Source: DATGZX01 sp035296965
Lineage (GTDB): Bacteria; Planctomycetota; Planctomycetia; Gemmatales; Gemmataceae
Assembly (NCBI GenBank): GCA_035296965.1
Contig: DATGZX010000057.1
Location: 1-64,000 of the forward strand
Direction of reading: 5' to 3'
Length of the DNA: 64,000 nt
Positions 51,339-60,081 of this stretch are shown here, piece by piece. The position numbers and the translations under genes are program-made. The notes under the pieces were generated by a model that did no database searches, was not told the DNA's origin, and was given only the letters and a program-made list of their open reading frames with translations. The first letter of the stretch is position 1; every line of letters begins with the position of its first letter.

Positions 51339-51818
51339 GTGGGACTTTCCAAGCAGCTTTCCGTCTTCCTTGAGAACAAACCGGGGCGATTGGCCAATGT
51401 CCTTCTGACCCTGGCGCGCGACAAAGTGAACATCACTGCCCTCACCGTCATGGACAGCCATGAACACAATGTCCTTCGCTTTGTGTCCGACGAATTGGAA
51501 AAAACCCGCCAAGTGCTGAAGGAGTTGAGCATCCCCTTTGCCGAGACCGAGGTTGTGGTCGTTGAGATGCGGAATCAGCCGGGTGAATTGGCTCATGTAT
51601 GCGAAATCCTGGCCGCCGAACATATCAACATCGAATATGCCTATTGCAGCGCAGGCGGCCGAAACGGCAAAACGGTAGGCATCTTCAAGGTTTCGAACGC
51701 CGCCAAGGCGGTCAAAATCGTCGGCGAATCGCCGAATAACTCGGCGCGCAGGCGTTTGCAGCAACGACCGTTGAGAAGCCGGCAATCCTATCAATCTCCC
51801 GGAGCTGCCAAGAGATAA
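51339..51818 (+). CDS. tandem ACT-domain protein
   Basis: A 159-residue protein made of two ACT domains: KQLSVFLENKPGRLANVLLT (about 5-66) and VVVVEMRNQPGELAHVCEIL (about 71-130). In each the NKPG and NQPG turns mark the amino-acid-binding loop. ACT pairs sense amino acids and control enzymes or transporters; the partner is unknown. The C-terminal 25 residues are basic. The GTG at 51339 with GGGAGG 8 bases upstream is the proper start; the frame from 50820 is spurious upstream of it. Confidence 0.87.
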   Translation: MGLSKQLSVFLENKPGRLANVLLTLARDKVNITALTVMDSHEHNVLRFVSDELEKTRQVLKELSIPFAETEVVVVEMRNQPGELAHVCEILAAEHINIEYAYCSAGGRNGKTVGIFKVSNAAKAVKIVGESPNNSARRRLQQRPLRSRQSYQSPGAAKR

Positions 51819-52032
51819 GGTCTATCCGCTACTCGGGCTTGCGACACCTGCAACCTCTAATGTTGGGGCTACGGCGTCCGCTGGAGTCGCCCAGCTTCGC
51901 AGCGCCGATACAAGTCCCTTCCCCGCTTGGCATTCAGCTTGGAGCTCGGATCAGCAATGCCTTTGCGTGGGCGGCGAATCAAGGGTAAGATAAGGTGTTC
52001 GATATGTGGGCAGTTGCTTGGGAGGTGTATCC

Positions 52033-52350
52033 ATGTCTCTAGAATCGCCGCTGATCATTCCGGCGCCCATCCAGAGCGACGGGCAGATCATCATGCCGGC
52101 ACTGGAAGCTCCTGTCCAGCCGCCGTCATCGCTGGCCGGCGAGCCCGAACAGGCTCGGGCAGTCGAGGCGTTGTTCGCCGCTCAAGAGCGCGAAGGCGAT
52201 CAGGTAGCTGGGCTCTTGGCGTTGTGGACCGGCACGCTGGTCCTGCATGATTTGGCACTCGAGAACTTCAGCCCGCTGGCCGGAGAGTTTGAGGAAGAGG
52301 AAGAACTCAGGCGGAAAACAAAGCTGAGGGACCATCCCCAGATCTCATGA
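52033..52350 (+). CDS. hypothetical protein
   Basis: A 105-residue protein starting MSLESPLIIPAPIQSDGQII. The middle AVEALFAAQEREGDQVAGLL is helical and the end is acidic then basic (EFEEEEELRRKTKLRD). GGAGG lies 7 bases before the ATG, which makes translation likely. No signal peptide and no known family. It is convergent with the PLD-family gene. Confidence 0.55.
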   Translation: MSLESPLIIPAPIQSDGQIIMPALEAPVQPPSSLAGEPEQARAVEALFAAQEREGDQVAGLLALWTGTLVLHDLALENFSPLAGEFEEEEELRRKTKLRDHPQIS

Positions 52351-52377
52351 GTCCCGGTTGCTTATCTCGCGTGTCCC

Positions 52378-52950
52378 TCACGCCGCCCGGCGCTCGGGTG
52401 TTTGCGTGCCCTTCTCGCTTGGGGCCTGGCTATGCCCTTTGTGCGTTGCAAAGTTCTGTCGATACTGCGTTACCAATTCCGGATGCCCCTTGATCACCAG
52501 CAAGTTTTCGCCATTTTCCATTTCCGCCTGATGCGTAAAGTTGAAGCTCCCGGTGATTAGCGTGCGGCGATCAACGATGATCACCTTGTTGTGAGCAATG
52601 GCGTGGTGTGCGTCGATCAGGGGAGCCAGACCGTTCTCCTGGAAGAATCGCAAGTCGGAATACGTTTCCTGCTCGTTGCTCTTGTCCAGGATGATCTCGA
52701 TGTGGGCGCCGCGTTTTTTTGCTTCAACCAAGGCGTCCGCAATTGGCTTGGAACTGAATGAATAGGCAAGCACCAGCACCTCGCGGCGAGCGCTCTTCAA
52801 TTCCTGAACAATCCGCTCCGTGCAGCCGCCCTTGGGCGAAAACAGCACCCCCGCAGAAAAAAGTGTGCCAAAGCGGCGGTGCAGTGAGCGATAGAAGAAG
52901 AGCAACGTCAAGGCGCCGGTAAATCCCGTTCCGATCAAGACCCAGGTCAT
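52378..52950 (-). CDS. membrane-anchored phospholipase-D-family protein, single HKD
   Basis: A 190-residue protein. The N-terminal segment TWVLIGTGFTGALTLLFFYR is a membrane anchor. One HxK(x)4D motif is present, HNKVIIVD (H120, K122, D127), followed by GSFNFTHQAEMENGENL. With one HKD it would act as a dimer, like the Nuc endonuclease or mitochondrial PLD6. The substrate may be DNA or phospholipid. The ATG at 52950 has AGGAGG 7 bases before it. It follows the HlyD gene of the ABC exporter by 252 bases. Confidence 0.85.
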   Translation of the reverse strand: MTWVLIGTGFTGALTLLFFYRSLHRRFGTLFSAGVLFSPKGGCTERIVQELKSARREVLVLAYSFSSKPIADALVEAKKRGAHIEIILDKSNEQETYSDLRFFQENGLAPLIDAHHAIAHNKVIIVDRRTLITGSFNFTHQAEMENGENLLVIKGHPELVTQYRQNFATHKGHSQAPSEKGTQTPERRAA

Positions 52951-53202
52951 TGCCAAACCTCCTGTCGGCTACGACACCATGCGCACTTCGATTGCAGAGC
53001 AGCGAATCGGCGCTGCCGCACATTCATTTCGATTTGCCCGGCCAGCGCCGCAGCACATGCGTCCTGCGATTGCAAAATCGCGCACTTGCCCGTTCCGGCA
53101 CTGAAGATACCAATGGCCGTGAAAAGCACAAGACCTGTCAAATGGAGAAAGCTGATAAAGCCAGAGCGGCGGAGGCCGTCTTCCAGGACTCCAGCGATCC
53201 GA

Positions 53203-54276
53203 TCACCGGTTGCCGGCGGGCTGTCCAATGATCACCCGCACGCGCTGCCCGATGCGCGGCAATTCCTGGCCCGGATCGAACTGAACGATGCATTCGATGG
53301 TGCGCACATCGTTGAATTGCAGCGGCTCTTGCAAAATAGAGCGCTTCTGCGTGTACCAGTCGGAGATATGCGTGACCTTGCCGCGCCACTTGACGGGAGT
53401 CCGGCTGTCATCTTCGATCTCCGCGACCTGGCCCTTCGTGACTCGGTTTGCAAACTCTTGTTCAATCTCGGCACGAACAATGCGAGGCCCATCGGGGCAG
53501 AATTCGATGGCGGGATGCCTGGGTTGCGCGGAGAGCACATCCCCCTTCCCGACGAACAAGCGCAAGACTTTTCCGGCCGTTGGGGCACACAGGTTGCATT
53601 CCAGCAGGGCGTACTTCGCTCGATCCACTTCGGCTTGCTTCGCATCTACCTCGGCCTGGGCAAGCTTTATCTTCGTCGCCGGATCGAAAAGCTCAAGTGA
53701 CTCGAGCTTTCCTTTCTCTGCACCCAAAGCAGCCTCCTTCGCGGCCACAAGGTCTTGAGCAGCGTCTGCCTCATCAACGTTTGTGAGATCCTTCTTTGCT
53801 TGACGCGATCTAAGCGAAGCGATGCGCCGCGCCGCGGAGATTTCCTTTTCCTTCGCCAAGATCAAGTGTTTTTGCTCTGAAATCTCGATGCGACGTTGCT
53901 CGGGAAGTTTCTGGGCATCTGCAAGTTGTGCCTGGGCCGCGCGAAGGGCCGCCTCTGCTTGGTCAAGTTGATATTTGGCTAGATGATCGTCGAGCCGGAA
54001 AAGAACATCGCCCGCCTTGACGGCATCGTCTTCATGCACCAGCACTTCGGCAACTCGGCCCGGCTGCACTGGGTAAAGGGACCGGATGCCGTTCTCCAGA
54101 TCCACATTGCCGGTGCAGATGACGCCTTCTCCAGTCGGCGCTGTGGGAGGCGGATTTCCGGAGCCATTCTTGGTGGGATTATCGCCGGCGCGAGAGTGCA
54201 TGACGAGGATCGTCCCCGTAACGCTCACGACGAGCAACGTGACGCTGAGCAACCAGACAGGGAAAAAGCGCCTCAT
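53203..54276 (-). CDS. HlyD-family membrane-fusion protein (DevB-like)
   Basis: A 357-residue periplasmic adaptor. An N-terminal anchor (FFPVWLLSVTLLVVSVTGTI) is followed by the half-lipoyl LYPVQPGRVAEVLVHEDDAV, a long coiled-coil hairpin (about 95-215), the second half LLECNLCAPTAGKVLRLFVG, and beta-barrel parts. It should bridge the ABC permease to an outer-membrane channel. The ATG at 54276 overlaps the ATPase stop (ATGA) and has GGAG 6 bases upstream. The permease-ATPase-adaptor set matches DevBCA-type exporters in gene content. The outer-membrane TolC partner is not nearby. Confidence 0.88.
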   Translation of the reverse strand: MRRFFPVWLLSVTLLVVSVTGTILVMHSRAGDNPTKNGSGNPPPTAPTGEGVICTGNVDLENGIRSLYPVQPGRVAEVLVHEDDAVKAGDVLFRLDDHLAKYQLDQAEAALRAAQAQLADAQKLPEQRRIEISEQKHLILAKEKEISAARRIASLRSRQAKKDLTNVDEADAAQDLVAAKEAALGAEKGKLESLELFDPATKIKLAQAEVDAKQAEVDRAKYALLECNLCAPTAGKVLRLFVGKGDVLSAQPRHPAIEFCPDGPRIVRAEIEQEFANRVTKGQVAEIEDDSRTPVKWRGKVTHISDWYTQKRSILQEPLQFNDVRTIECIVQFDPGQELPRIGQRVRVIIGQPAGNR

Positions 54277-55004
54277 GTCGCACTCCATATTTCATGCCTG
54301 CTCGCCGTTTCCGGCTCCGTCAGGCAGCCATCCTCTAATTGCAGAACTCGGTCCACATGCGCCACGATACGAGCGTCGTGGGCAACGACGAGGACCGTCG
54401 TACCGCGGTCGCGGGCGGCGCCGCGTAACATCTCTATGATCTGCTCGCCGTGCCCCCAATCCAGGGCACTGGTCGGCTCGTCGGCAAAACAAAACTGAGG
54501 ATTCTTGACCATGGCCCGGCCGATCGCAACCCGCTGCTTCTCGCCGCCCGAAAGCTGAGCCGGGCGCAGTCTCGCCTTCTTCGAGAGGCCGAGCACAGAC
54601 AGCATTTCGTCGGTACGTTGGCGGGCCTCTCGTGCGTTAACGCCTTCGCCCCAGCGAAGGACCATCTCTATCTGCTGGCGCGCGGTCAATGCCGGGAAAA
54701 GGTTATAACCCTGGAAGATGAAGCCGAAGTGGTGCAAGCGAAATCTCTCGCGCTGGCGGTCGGACATCTTCCACAAATCTTCGCCCAACGCCGTCACGTT
54801 ACCGTTATCCGGGCGGAGCAAGCCTGAGAGCGCCGCCAGGAGAGTTGATTTACCGCTGCCGGAGGGGCCCATGAGCAGTGCGAACTCTCCGCTGAAAAGG
54901 TCGAGGGAGACGTCGTGAAGAGCGGTGGTGGCGTTCTCGCCGGTGCCGAACGTGCGCCGCAAGTGCCGTCCTCGCAAGCTCGGCTTCGGTCTTTCGTAAA
55001 ACAT
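54273..55004 (-). CDS. ABC transporter ATPase (DevA/LolD/MacB type)
   Basis: A 243-residue ATPase. Walker A is LMGPSGSGKSTLLAALSGLL, the Q-loop is FIFQGYNLFPALTARQQIE, the signature is AQLSGGEKQRVAIGRAMVKN, Walker B is FCFADEPTSALDW, and the switch His is in VLVVAHDARIV. The start is the ATG at 55004, with GGGGGA upstream. An in-frame GTG at 55082 overlaps the permease stop (GTGA) and is an alternative that would add 26 residues. It powers the adjoining permease. Confidence 0.92.
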   Translation of the reverse strand: MFYERPKPSLRGRHLRRTFGTGENATTALHDVSLDLFSGEFALLMGPSGSGKSTLLAALSGLLRPDNGNVTALGEDLWKMSDRQRERFRLHHFGFIFQGYNLFPALTARQQIEMVLRWGEGVNAREARQRTDEMLSVLGLSKKARLRPAQLSGGEKQRVAIGRAMVKNPQFCFADEPTSALDWGHGEQIIEMLRGAARDRGTTVLVVAHDARIVAHVDRVLQLEDGCLTEPETASRHEIWSAT

Positions 55005-55078
55005 GCCTGTGGTCCCCCGACTGGAGGTCAGTGGCCGAATCTTTGATGGTTCGCTGACCAAATTCTCCGTTGCCACTG

Positions 55079-56194
55079 TCACCTCAATAAAGTGGCCGGT
55101 TCCACCAGCCGGAGCGAACGCAGGGCGGCCAAACCAGAGAGCAGCGCCATGGTCATGGTCACGCTCACCGCGATGGCTAAGAGCGCGAACGGCAATAGAA
55201 TTCTGGCACCCAGCGCGTCCGCGCCCCCTTGCAGCCCGTAGACTGCCGGAGCCGCCAAGGCGATGCCGATGACGCCAATCCAAAAAGCCTGTGCAAGGAC
55301 CGAACCTGCCATGCGCCAGCGCGGAATTCCTAGCGCCTGGAGAACCGCGTATTCGCGGATCGAGGCTGCGGTCGCCGCGTAGAGGGTCTGACTCGTGACC
55401 ACCGCTCCGACCAGGAGGCCGAGTGCCGCCGCACATCCCAGGGCGATGCCTGCTTTGGTTTTCAGCAGCCAGTGCATTTGGGTGCGCCGTGAGAAGTCAA
55501 CACTCGTGAACGCGGACATGTTCTTGTAGGAACCCAGCTTCTTGACCACGGCGGCAGCGTCCGCCGGGTGATAGCACTTGGCCAGGACATAGGTCCCCTG
55601 CTCGGGCATTAGCCGCAGCAATGGTCGGGCCGTCGTCAACGAGCAAAAGATATAAGGTCCGGCCAGGCTCTTGACGCCCTGGATCAAGCCGACGATCCGC
55701 ACGCGCCGGCCCGAGATCTCGGCGATGTCCCCTACGCCCTTTACTCCGAGACGCTCCAGTTCCGATTCGTCGATAACGATTGAGTTTGGCTCCGTGAGGC
55801 GCATGCGCAGCGTTGGCGTCAGTTCTTTAATCGCCCCAAGCGAGTCGGCTTCAAGGTGTGAGCCGATGACAACACACAATTCGGAACCGCCGTTCGGTTT
55901 TCCCCAGTAGGCAAAGCCCTGAGTGAAGATTTCGGTGCATTGGACTTCAGGCTCATTGGCTACGCGCAGGAAATAGCTCTCCGGGATCGGCCGGCCGAGG
56001 TCGACGCTAAGCACTTCCGGGGCGCCAAGCCAAATGTCGGCACTCGTGCGATCCACCGGGATAGACGTAATAGAGAATAAGCCCAGCAACAGGCCGCACT
56101 GCAAGGCAATGAGCAGCGCGCTGAAGCCGACCGCCAATACGCCGGGAAGATAGCGCTGGCGTTCGTACCACAACGTTGCCAGGGAATAGGACAT
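55079..56194 (-). CDS. ABC transporter permease, FtsX family (DevC-like)
   Basis: A 371-residue permease. The first membrane helix is GVLAVGFSALLIALQCGLLL, a periplasmic domain of about 200 residues follows, and three helices stand at the C-terminus (for example ALGCAAALGLLVGAVVTSQT). YAVLQALGIPRWRM is the coupling-helix region of FtsX-type permeases. This is the DevC layout. DevBCA exports heterocyst glycolipids in cyanobacteria; the substrate here is unknown. AGGA lies 8 bases before the ATG at 56194. The asnB stop is 64 bases upstream, so transcription is probably shared. Confidence 0.88.
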   Translation of the reverse strand: MSYSLATLWYERQRYLPGVLAVGFSALLIALQCGLLLGLFSITSIPVDRTSADIWLGAPEVLSVDLGRPIPESYFLRVANEPEVQCTEIFTQGFAYWGKPNGGSELCVVIGSHLEADSLGAIKELTPTLRMRLTEPNSIVIDESELERLGVKGVGDIAEISGRRVRIVGLIQGVKSLAGPYIFCSLTTARPLLRLMPEQGTYVLAKCYHPADAAAVVKKLGSYKNMSAFTSVDFSRRTQMHWLLKTKAGIALGCAAALGLLVGAVVTSQTLYAATAASIREYAVLQALGIPRWRMAGSVLAQAFWIGVIGIALAAPAVYGLQGGADALGARILLPFALLAIAVSVTMTMALLSGLAALRSLRLVEPATLLR

Positions 56195-56258
56195 ACTCAC
56201 AATCCTTCACTTCGATGGACGAACCGTCAATCACCACGGGGCCGCTGCCCCTTTACGT

Positions 56259-58319
56259 TCAGCTTACCAGAGGGCTCGTTCCCGGAGCACGCCATTTTAC
56301 GGGACCGCCATTGCGCCCAGGCCCATCCCGGTGGGCGACAACCGGTCGGCGCTGTGCCAAGCTCGGTAAGTCGGCCAGACTATCATCAATAAACGTGTGA
56401 TACCAGAGCTGAGTTCCGATCACGCCCACGAGACCCATTTCGACGGAAATCCTCGGCGGGGAGCCAGCGCGCAGCGAACGGAATTCACGCCGCCAGTAAT
56501 TGACAGCCGTGGGGTCGAAATAGCCGGTTTTGCCCAAGGATTCTTCGCTCAGGAGCTGGTCCACGAATGCCGGGATCTGCGCACCATGGAAGGAGTCAAA
56601 CGGCGCCCGGAACATAGCCTTGGGTCGCCAGGCGATCTTCTTCGGCAACCACCGTTCCGCGAGCAAGCGAAGAATATATTTGTTCTGAAACCCGTGCAGT
56701 TTCCAGCGCGGGTGGATCTTGGCCAGGAAGTCGAAAACCTCTTCGTCGAGGAACGGATAGCGCGTCTCGACGGATGAGTGCATGGCTACGCGGTCGCCCT
56801 TGGCATTGAGCAGCAGCCCGGGCAACATGACCTTACCCCCGAGGTACAAGGAACGGTTCAAGGGGTGCCAGCGCCGCGCCCGCTCGAGATTTAGCTGCAA
56901 GTCGGCGTAAGGCAAGTGATCGCCAAGCGTCTCTTCCATTTGCCTGCTGAAAAACCGCCGTTTGGATAGGCTCATGAGGCCATAGATATCCATCCAGGCG
57001 TTATCTCCGCCGATGGTTTCCTGAATGCGACGGGCGAGCGCCCACGGGAACCGCGGCGAACCGCTAAGTCGGAGATAGACCCGGCGCAACGCCTGACTGA
57101 TGTGCACACCAGGTATGAAGTCCAGCAATCCCAGCAGTCGATGGATCTTGAACCAGGAATATCCAGCCAGCCATTCATCCGCGCCTTCACCCGTGACCGC
57201 GACCTTGTACCCTTGGGAATGCACCTCTTGAGCCAGGAGCAGCAGGGCCGCACAAGACGTGTCGATTACCGGCCCTTCCGCCGCCTGAATCAGGCGCGGG
57301 TACGTGTTCAAAACCTCGTCTGGACCACACCCAACGACGATCGGCTTGGTGCCCAGGTATCTTGCGGTCTCGGCGGCTTCGCTCGATTCGTCAAGTTGGG
57401 GGTCCTTGATCTGAATGGTGAATGTCGGGATAGGCTGCCCGCGCACCTTGCTCGCCAGGGCAACCACCAAACTGGAATCGACCCCGCCGCTCAGATAGGA
57501 GACTACGGGCACATCCGCACGCAAGCGCCGTTCGACCGCTTGGAGCATCACCGCTTCGAACTGGTCGACTAGCGCTTTGGGATCGTGCCCAGGGTCTTCC
57601 TCGCCTCGATTGGGGAAGTCGATTTCCCAGTAAATGCGGTCGGACACCCTGGCAGTTTCGTTGTGCGGCGCAAGTTGAATCGTCAGAAAATGGCCTGGGA
57701 GCAACGATTGGATGCCTTCGAAGCAAGTCACCGGGCCTGGGAGCGCGAAAAACGTGAAGATGTGATTGATGCCTCGAGGGTCGGGTCGGGCGTCGACCAT
57801 TCCCGACGCGAGCAACGCCTTGATTTCGGAGGCAAACAGCAGCCAGTCGCCGCCATGCGTAGTTTGCCGGGTCCAGTAGAGCGGGCAGATGCCGATGCGG
57901 TCCCGCGCGAGAACCAGGCGGTGGCGACGCTGATCCCAGAGCGCGAGGGCAAATTGGCCTCGCAGCTTCTCGAACATCCCCTCCTGGTGCTCCTCCCAGA
58001 GGTGCGGCACCAACTCGGTGTCGCAGTGGGTGGCGAAGCGATGGCCCCGGCCCTCCAGCTCCCTTCGCCTCTCGGGGTAATCGAACAACTCGCCGTTGTA
58101 GACGACGCGGACGCTCCGGTCCTCGTTGCCAATCGGCTGCTGGCCGTCGGCCAGTCCGACGATGCTTAGCCGGCGCGAGGCAAGCCCGAGGCCGGGGATT
58201 TCAAGGAAGCCGTCCTCGTCAGGTCCACGATGGACGATCGCATGGGACATGGCCTGCAGGGCACCCGCAGGTAGTGGGCGCCTTCCGCTCAGATCAACGA
58301 TCCCTGCAATGCCACACAT
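56259..58319 (-). CDS. asnB: asparagine synthase (glutamine-hydrolysing)
   Basis: A 686-residue class-II amidotransferase. Cys2 of MCGIAGIVDLSG is the glutaminase nucleophile. HAIVHRGPDEDGFLE, SRRLSIVG, VVYNGELFDY and THCDTELVPHLWEE build the glutaminase domain. The synthetase domain has the PP-loop VVSYLSGGVDSSLVVALASK and VTGEGADEWLAGY, and ends with VETRYPFLDEEVFDF. It makes asparagine or amidates another carboxylate from glutamine and ATP. AsnB homologues also occur in natural-product clusters. Here it lies between an SDR gene and an ABC exporter on one strand. The C-terminal 40 residues after VIGTQLWYHTF look non-conserved. Confidence 0.93.
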   Translation of the reverse strand: MCGIAGIVDLSGRRPLPAGALQAMSHAIVHRGPDEDGFLEIPGLGLASRRLSIVGLADGQQPIGNEDRSVRVVYNGELFDYPERRRELEGRGHRFATHCDTELVPHLWEEHQEGMFEKLRGQFALALWDQRRHRLVLARDRIGICPLYWTRQTTHGGDWLLFASEIKALLASGMVDARPDPRGINHIFTFFALPGPVTCFEGIQSLLPGHFLTIQLAPHNETARVSDRIYWEIDFPNRGEEDPGHDPKALVDQFEAVMLQAVERRLRADVPVVSYLSGGVDSSLVVALASKVRGQPIPTFTIQIKDPQLDESSEAAETARYLGTKPIVVGCGPDEVLNTYPRLIQAAEGPVIDTSCAALLLLAQEVHSQGYKVAVTGEGADEWLAGYSWFKIHRLLGLLDFIPGVHISQALRRVYLRLSGSPRFPWALARRIQETIGGDNAWMDIYGLMSLSKRRFFSRQMEETLGDHLPYADLQLNLERARRWHPLNRSLYLGGKVMLPGLLLNAKGDRVAMHSSVETRYPFLDEEVFDFLAKIHPRWKLHGFQNKYILRLLAERWLPKKIAWRPKAMFRAPFDSFHGAQIPAFVDQLLSEESLGKTGYFDPTAVNYWRREFRSLRAGSPPRISVEMGLVGVIGTQLWYHTFIDDSLADLPSLAQRRPVVAHRDGPGRNGGPVKWRAPGTSPLVS

Positions 58320-58382
58320 TCCAGCGTCCTCGTCAACCCTGATGCCTGTTCACGGTCTCGTTTGCCCCACGTCTGAGCCGAG

Positions 58383-59237
58383 CTATTTTTGTGCCGCCGC
58401 GCTCGGCTCCGCGGGTTGCCCCCGATGTTCCTTCACCTCATCTGCGTACAACCTGCGAACCTTGCGAGCCATCAATCGATCCACCAGCCGCGGCAGGAAG
58501 CGATTGATGCGAAGCATCCAATGCGCCTCCCGTCCGATCACGGTTTCCGTGCGGCCCCGCTCCAGCGCGTGCAGGATTTGCCGGGCCACTTCCTGAGGCT
58601 GCATTCCCTCCGTGAAGTCAATCTTGAGACGGCCTGCGTTGCGCAACAAATGGCTTCCCAGATCGGTCCGCGTCAGTCCGGGCAAGATCAGCAGGACGTC
58701 GATGTCGAAACGCGCCATCTCGGCTCGGAGCGACTCTGTCAAGCCGCAGAGGGCGAACTTGCTGGCCGAATACTCAGGCCAGGCTGGCAAACCACGCCGG
58801 CCGCACATTGAAGCGACGTTCACGACTGCTGGCTGATTTCCTTGCCGTAGTGCAGGCAGGCATAAGCGGATTAACTCGGCCGGTGAGAAGAAATTCACCT
58901 CCATGACCTGCCGGAGCACCGCTTCCGAGGAGTCAGCGAAGTGTCCAAAGCTGCCAACACCAGCATTGTTAATTAGGACGTCCAATCCCCCAAAGCGTTC
59001 AACCACCTCGTCAACAAGCCGATGTCGATCTTCCGGCGAGGTCACGTCGGCGGCGATGGCCAAGACATCCGCGCCGCGCGACCGTATCGCCTCCGCTACC
59101 TCCTGCAGCCCAAGATTGGAACGGGCAGCGACTGCTACCGATGCTCCACCCGTCGCTGCCAGTTCGGCCAGGCTCCGACCAATTCCACGCGAGCCTCCTG
59201 TAATCAACATCCTTCTGCCCGGCAGCGACCTCCTCAT
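58383..59237 (-). CDS. short-chain dehydrogenase/reductase
   Basis: A 284-residue classical SDR. The cofactor motif is MLITGGSRGIGRSLAE, followed by VLINNAGVGSFGHFADSS, the catalytic Ser143 in VVNVASMCGRRG, and Tyr156/Lys160 in YSASK. The C-terminus carries a basic helical extension (FLPRLVDRLMARKVRRL) that could associate with the membrane. The longer frame to 59660 is not supported; the ATG at 59237 has GGGAG just upstream. asnB begins 64 bases downstream. A lipid or polyketide-type keto group is a plausible substrate (inference). Confidence 0.88.
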   Translation of the reverse strand: MRRSLPGRRMLITGGSRGIGRSLAELAATGGASVAVAARSNLGLQEVAEAIRSRGADVLAIAADVTSPEDRHRLVDEVVERFGGLDVLINNAGVGSFGHFADSSEAVLRQVMEVNFFSPAELIRLCLPALRQGNQPAVVNVASMCGRRGLPAWPEYSASKFALCGLTESLRAEMARFDIDVLLILPGLTRTDLGSHLLRNAGRLKIDFTEGMQPQEVARQILHALERGRTETVIGREAHWMLRINRFLPRLVDRLMARKVRRLYADEVKEHRGQPAEPSAAAQK

Positions 59238-60081
59238 AGCTCCCAATTTCCCAATGAAATGTATAGGTCCTATGCTTCCCAGACACCCCAAATCTACCAG
59301 ATATTCTAAAACTGCAATAGTTCTTCTAAAGCAAATGATGCAGGAAGCCGAGGAATCGGGCGCTGGATCGCTCAGGGGCGCCCCAGTCAATTCCGTCAGC
59401 GCAAGCCCTAAGAGCCGCACTTGCGGCAAGCTTATGCTCCGAGAAGGGGCGGGTCCCAACTCCGAGGAGTCTTCCGCAGAGCGCAGGGCACCGCGCGCGT
59501 GGTCATCCTGCCTGTTATATCGATTCCGCGGGCTGCGATACAGTACGCACATCAGCAGTCCACCAGTGCACCAGGTATGGTCGACTTTGGCCTCCTGCGC
59601 CGCCGGAAGGGGCTGTTTGGCTAGAAAGCACACTTTTCCGTGCCAGGAAGCGATTTCCACAGGTTGTTCGCAAGAGGAGACGCGTATCTTGCAGCAAGCT
59701 CACATTCTACGCGAGCGATTCCGCCGGCCGACTCCCTCGATCATGCAAAAAGCGCATCTTGCGCGCAGCTGATTTTGATTGACGACTAGGGAGAGTTAAC
59801 CTACATTTCCTTCGGCTCCTACTTGGACTGATCGTTTGCTCCGTCCTTTTCCCCAGGATCAGCAAAACTGCTTCCTTGAAACGCGCGGGACGGGCCAGTC
59901 GGGAAGTTGGAGAGAACCCAGGCAGAGTGGCTGGAACCGGCACGTCCCGCTCGGATCCATCCTTGAGGCCTATCCCCCGGTTCATTCGCAGATGTGGACT
60001 GGTAAAGGCATATCTCTGCATCGGTTCAACTCGCAATCCCAGCATCCGTGAACTTGCACCCTGGTTTTGCATCGGAGATAG
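59238..60081. other. 844-base intergenic region
   Basis: The longest gap in the window, between the divergent SDR and CAP-domain genes. A minus-strand frame stays open to 59660 but its product looks random. No RNA gene, repeat or clear promoter could be fixed. An A/T-richer patch lies near 59290-59340, just upstream of the SDR gene. Confidence 0.5.

Noticed and set aside
59238..59660. N-terminal extension of the SDR
   Set aside because: The added 141 residues look random, while the ATG at 59237 has a ribosome-binding site and gives the normal SDR length.
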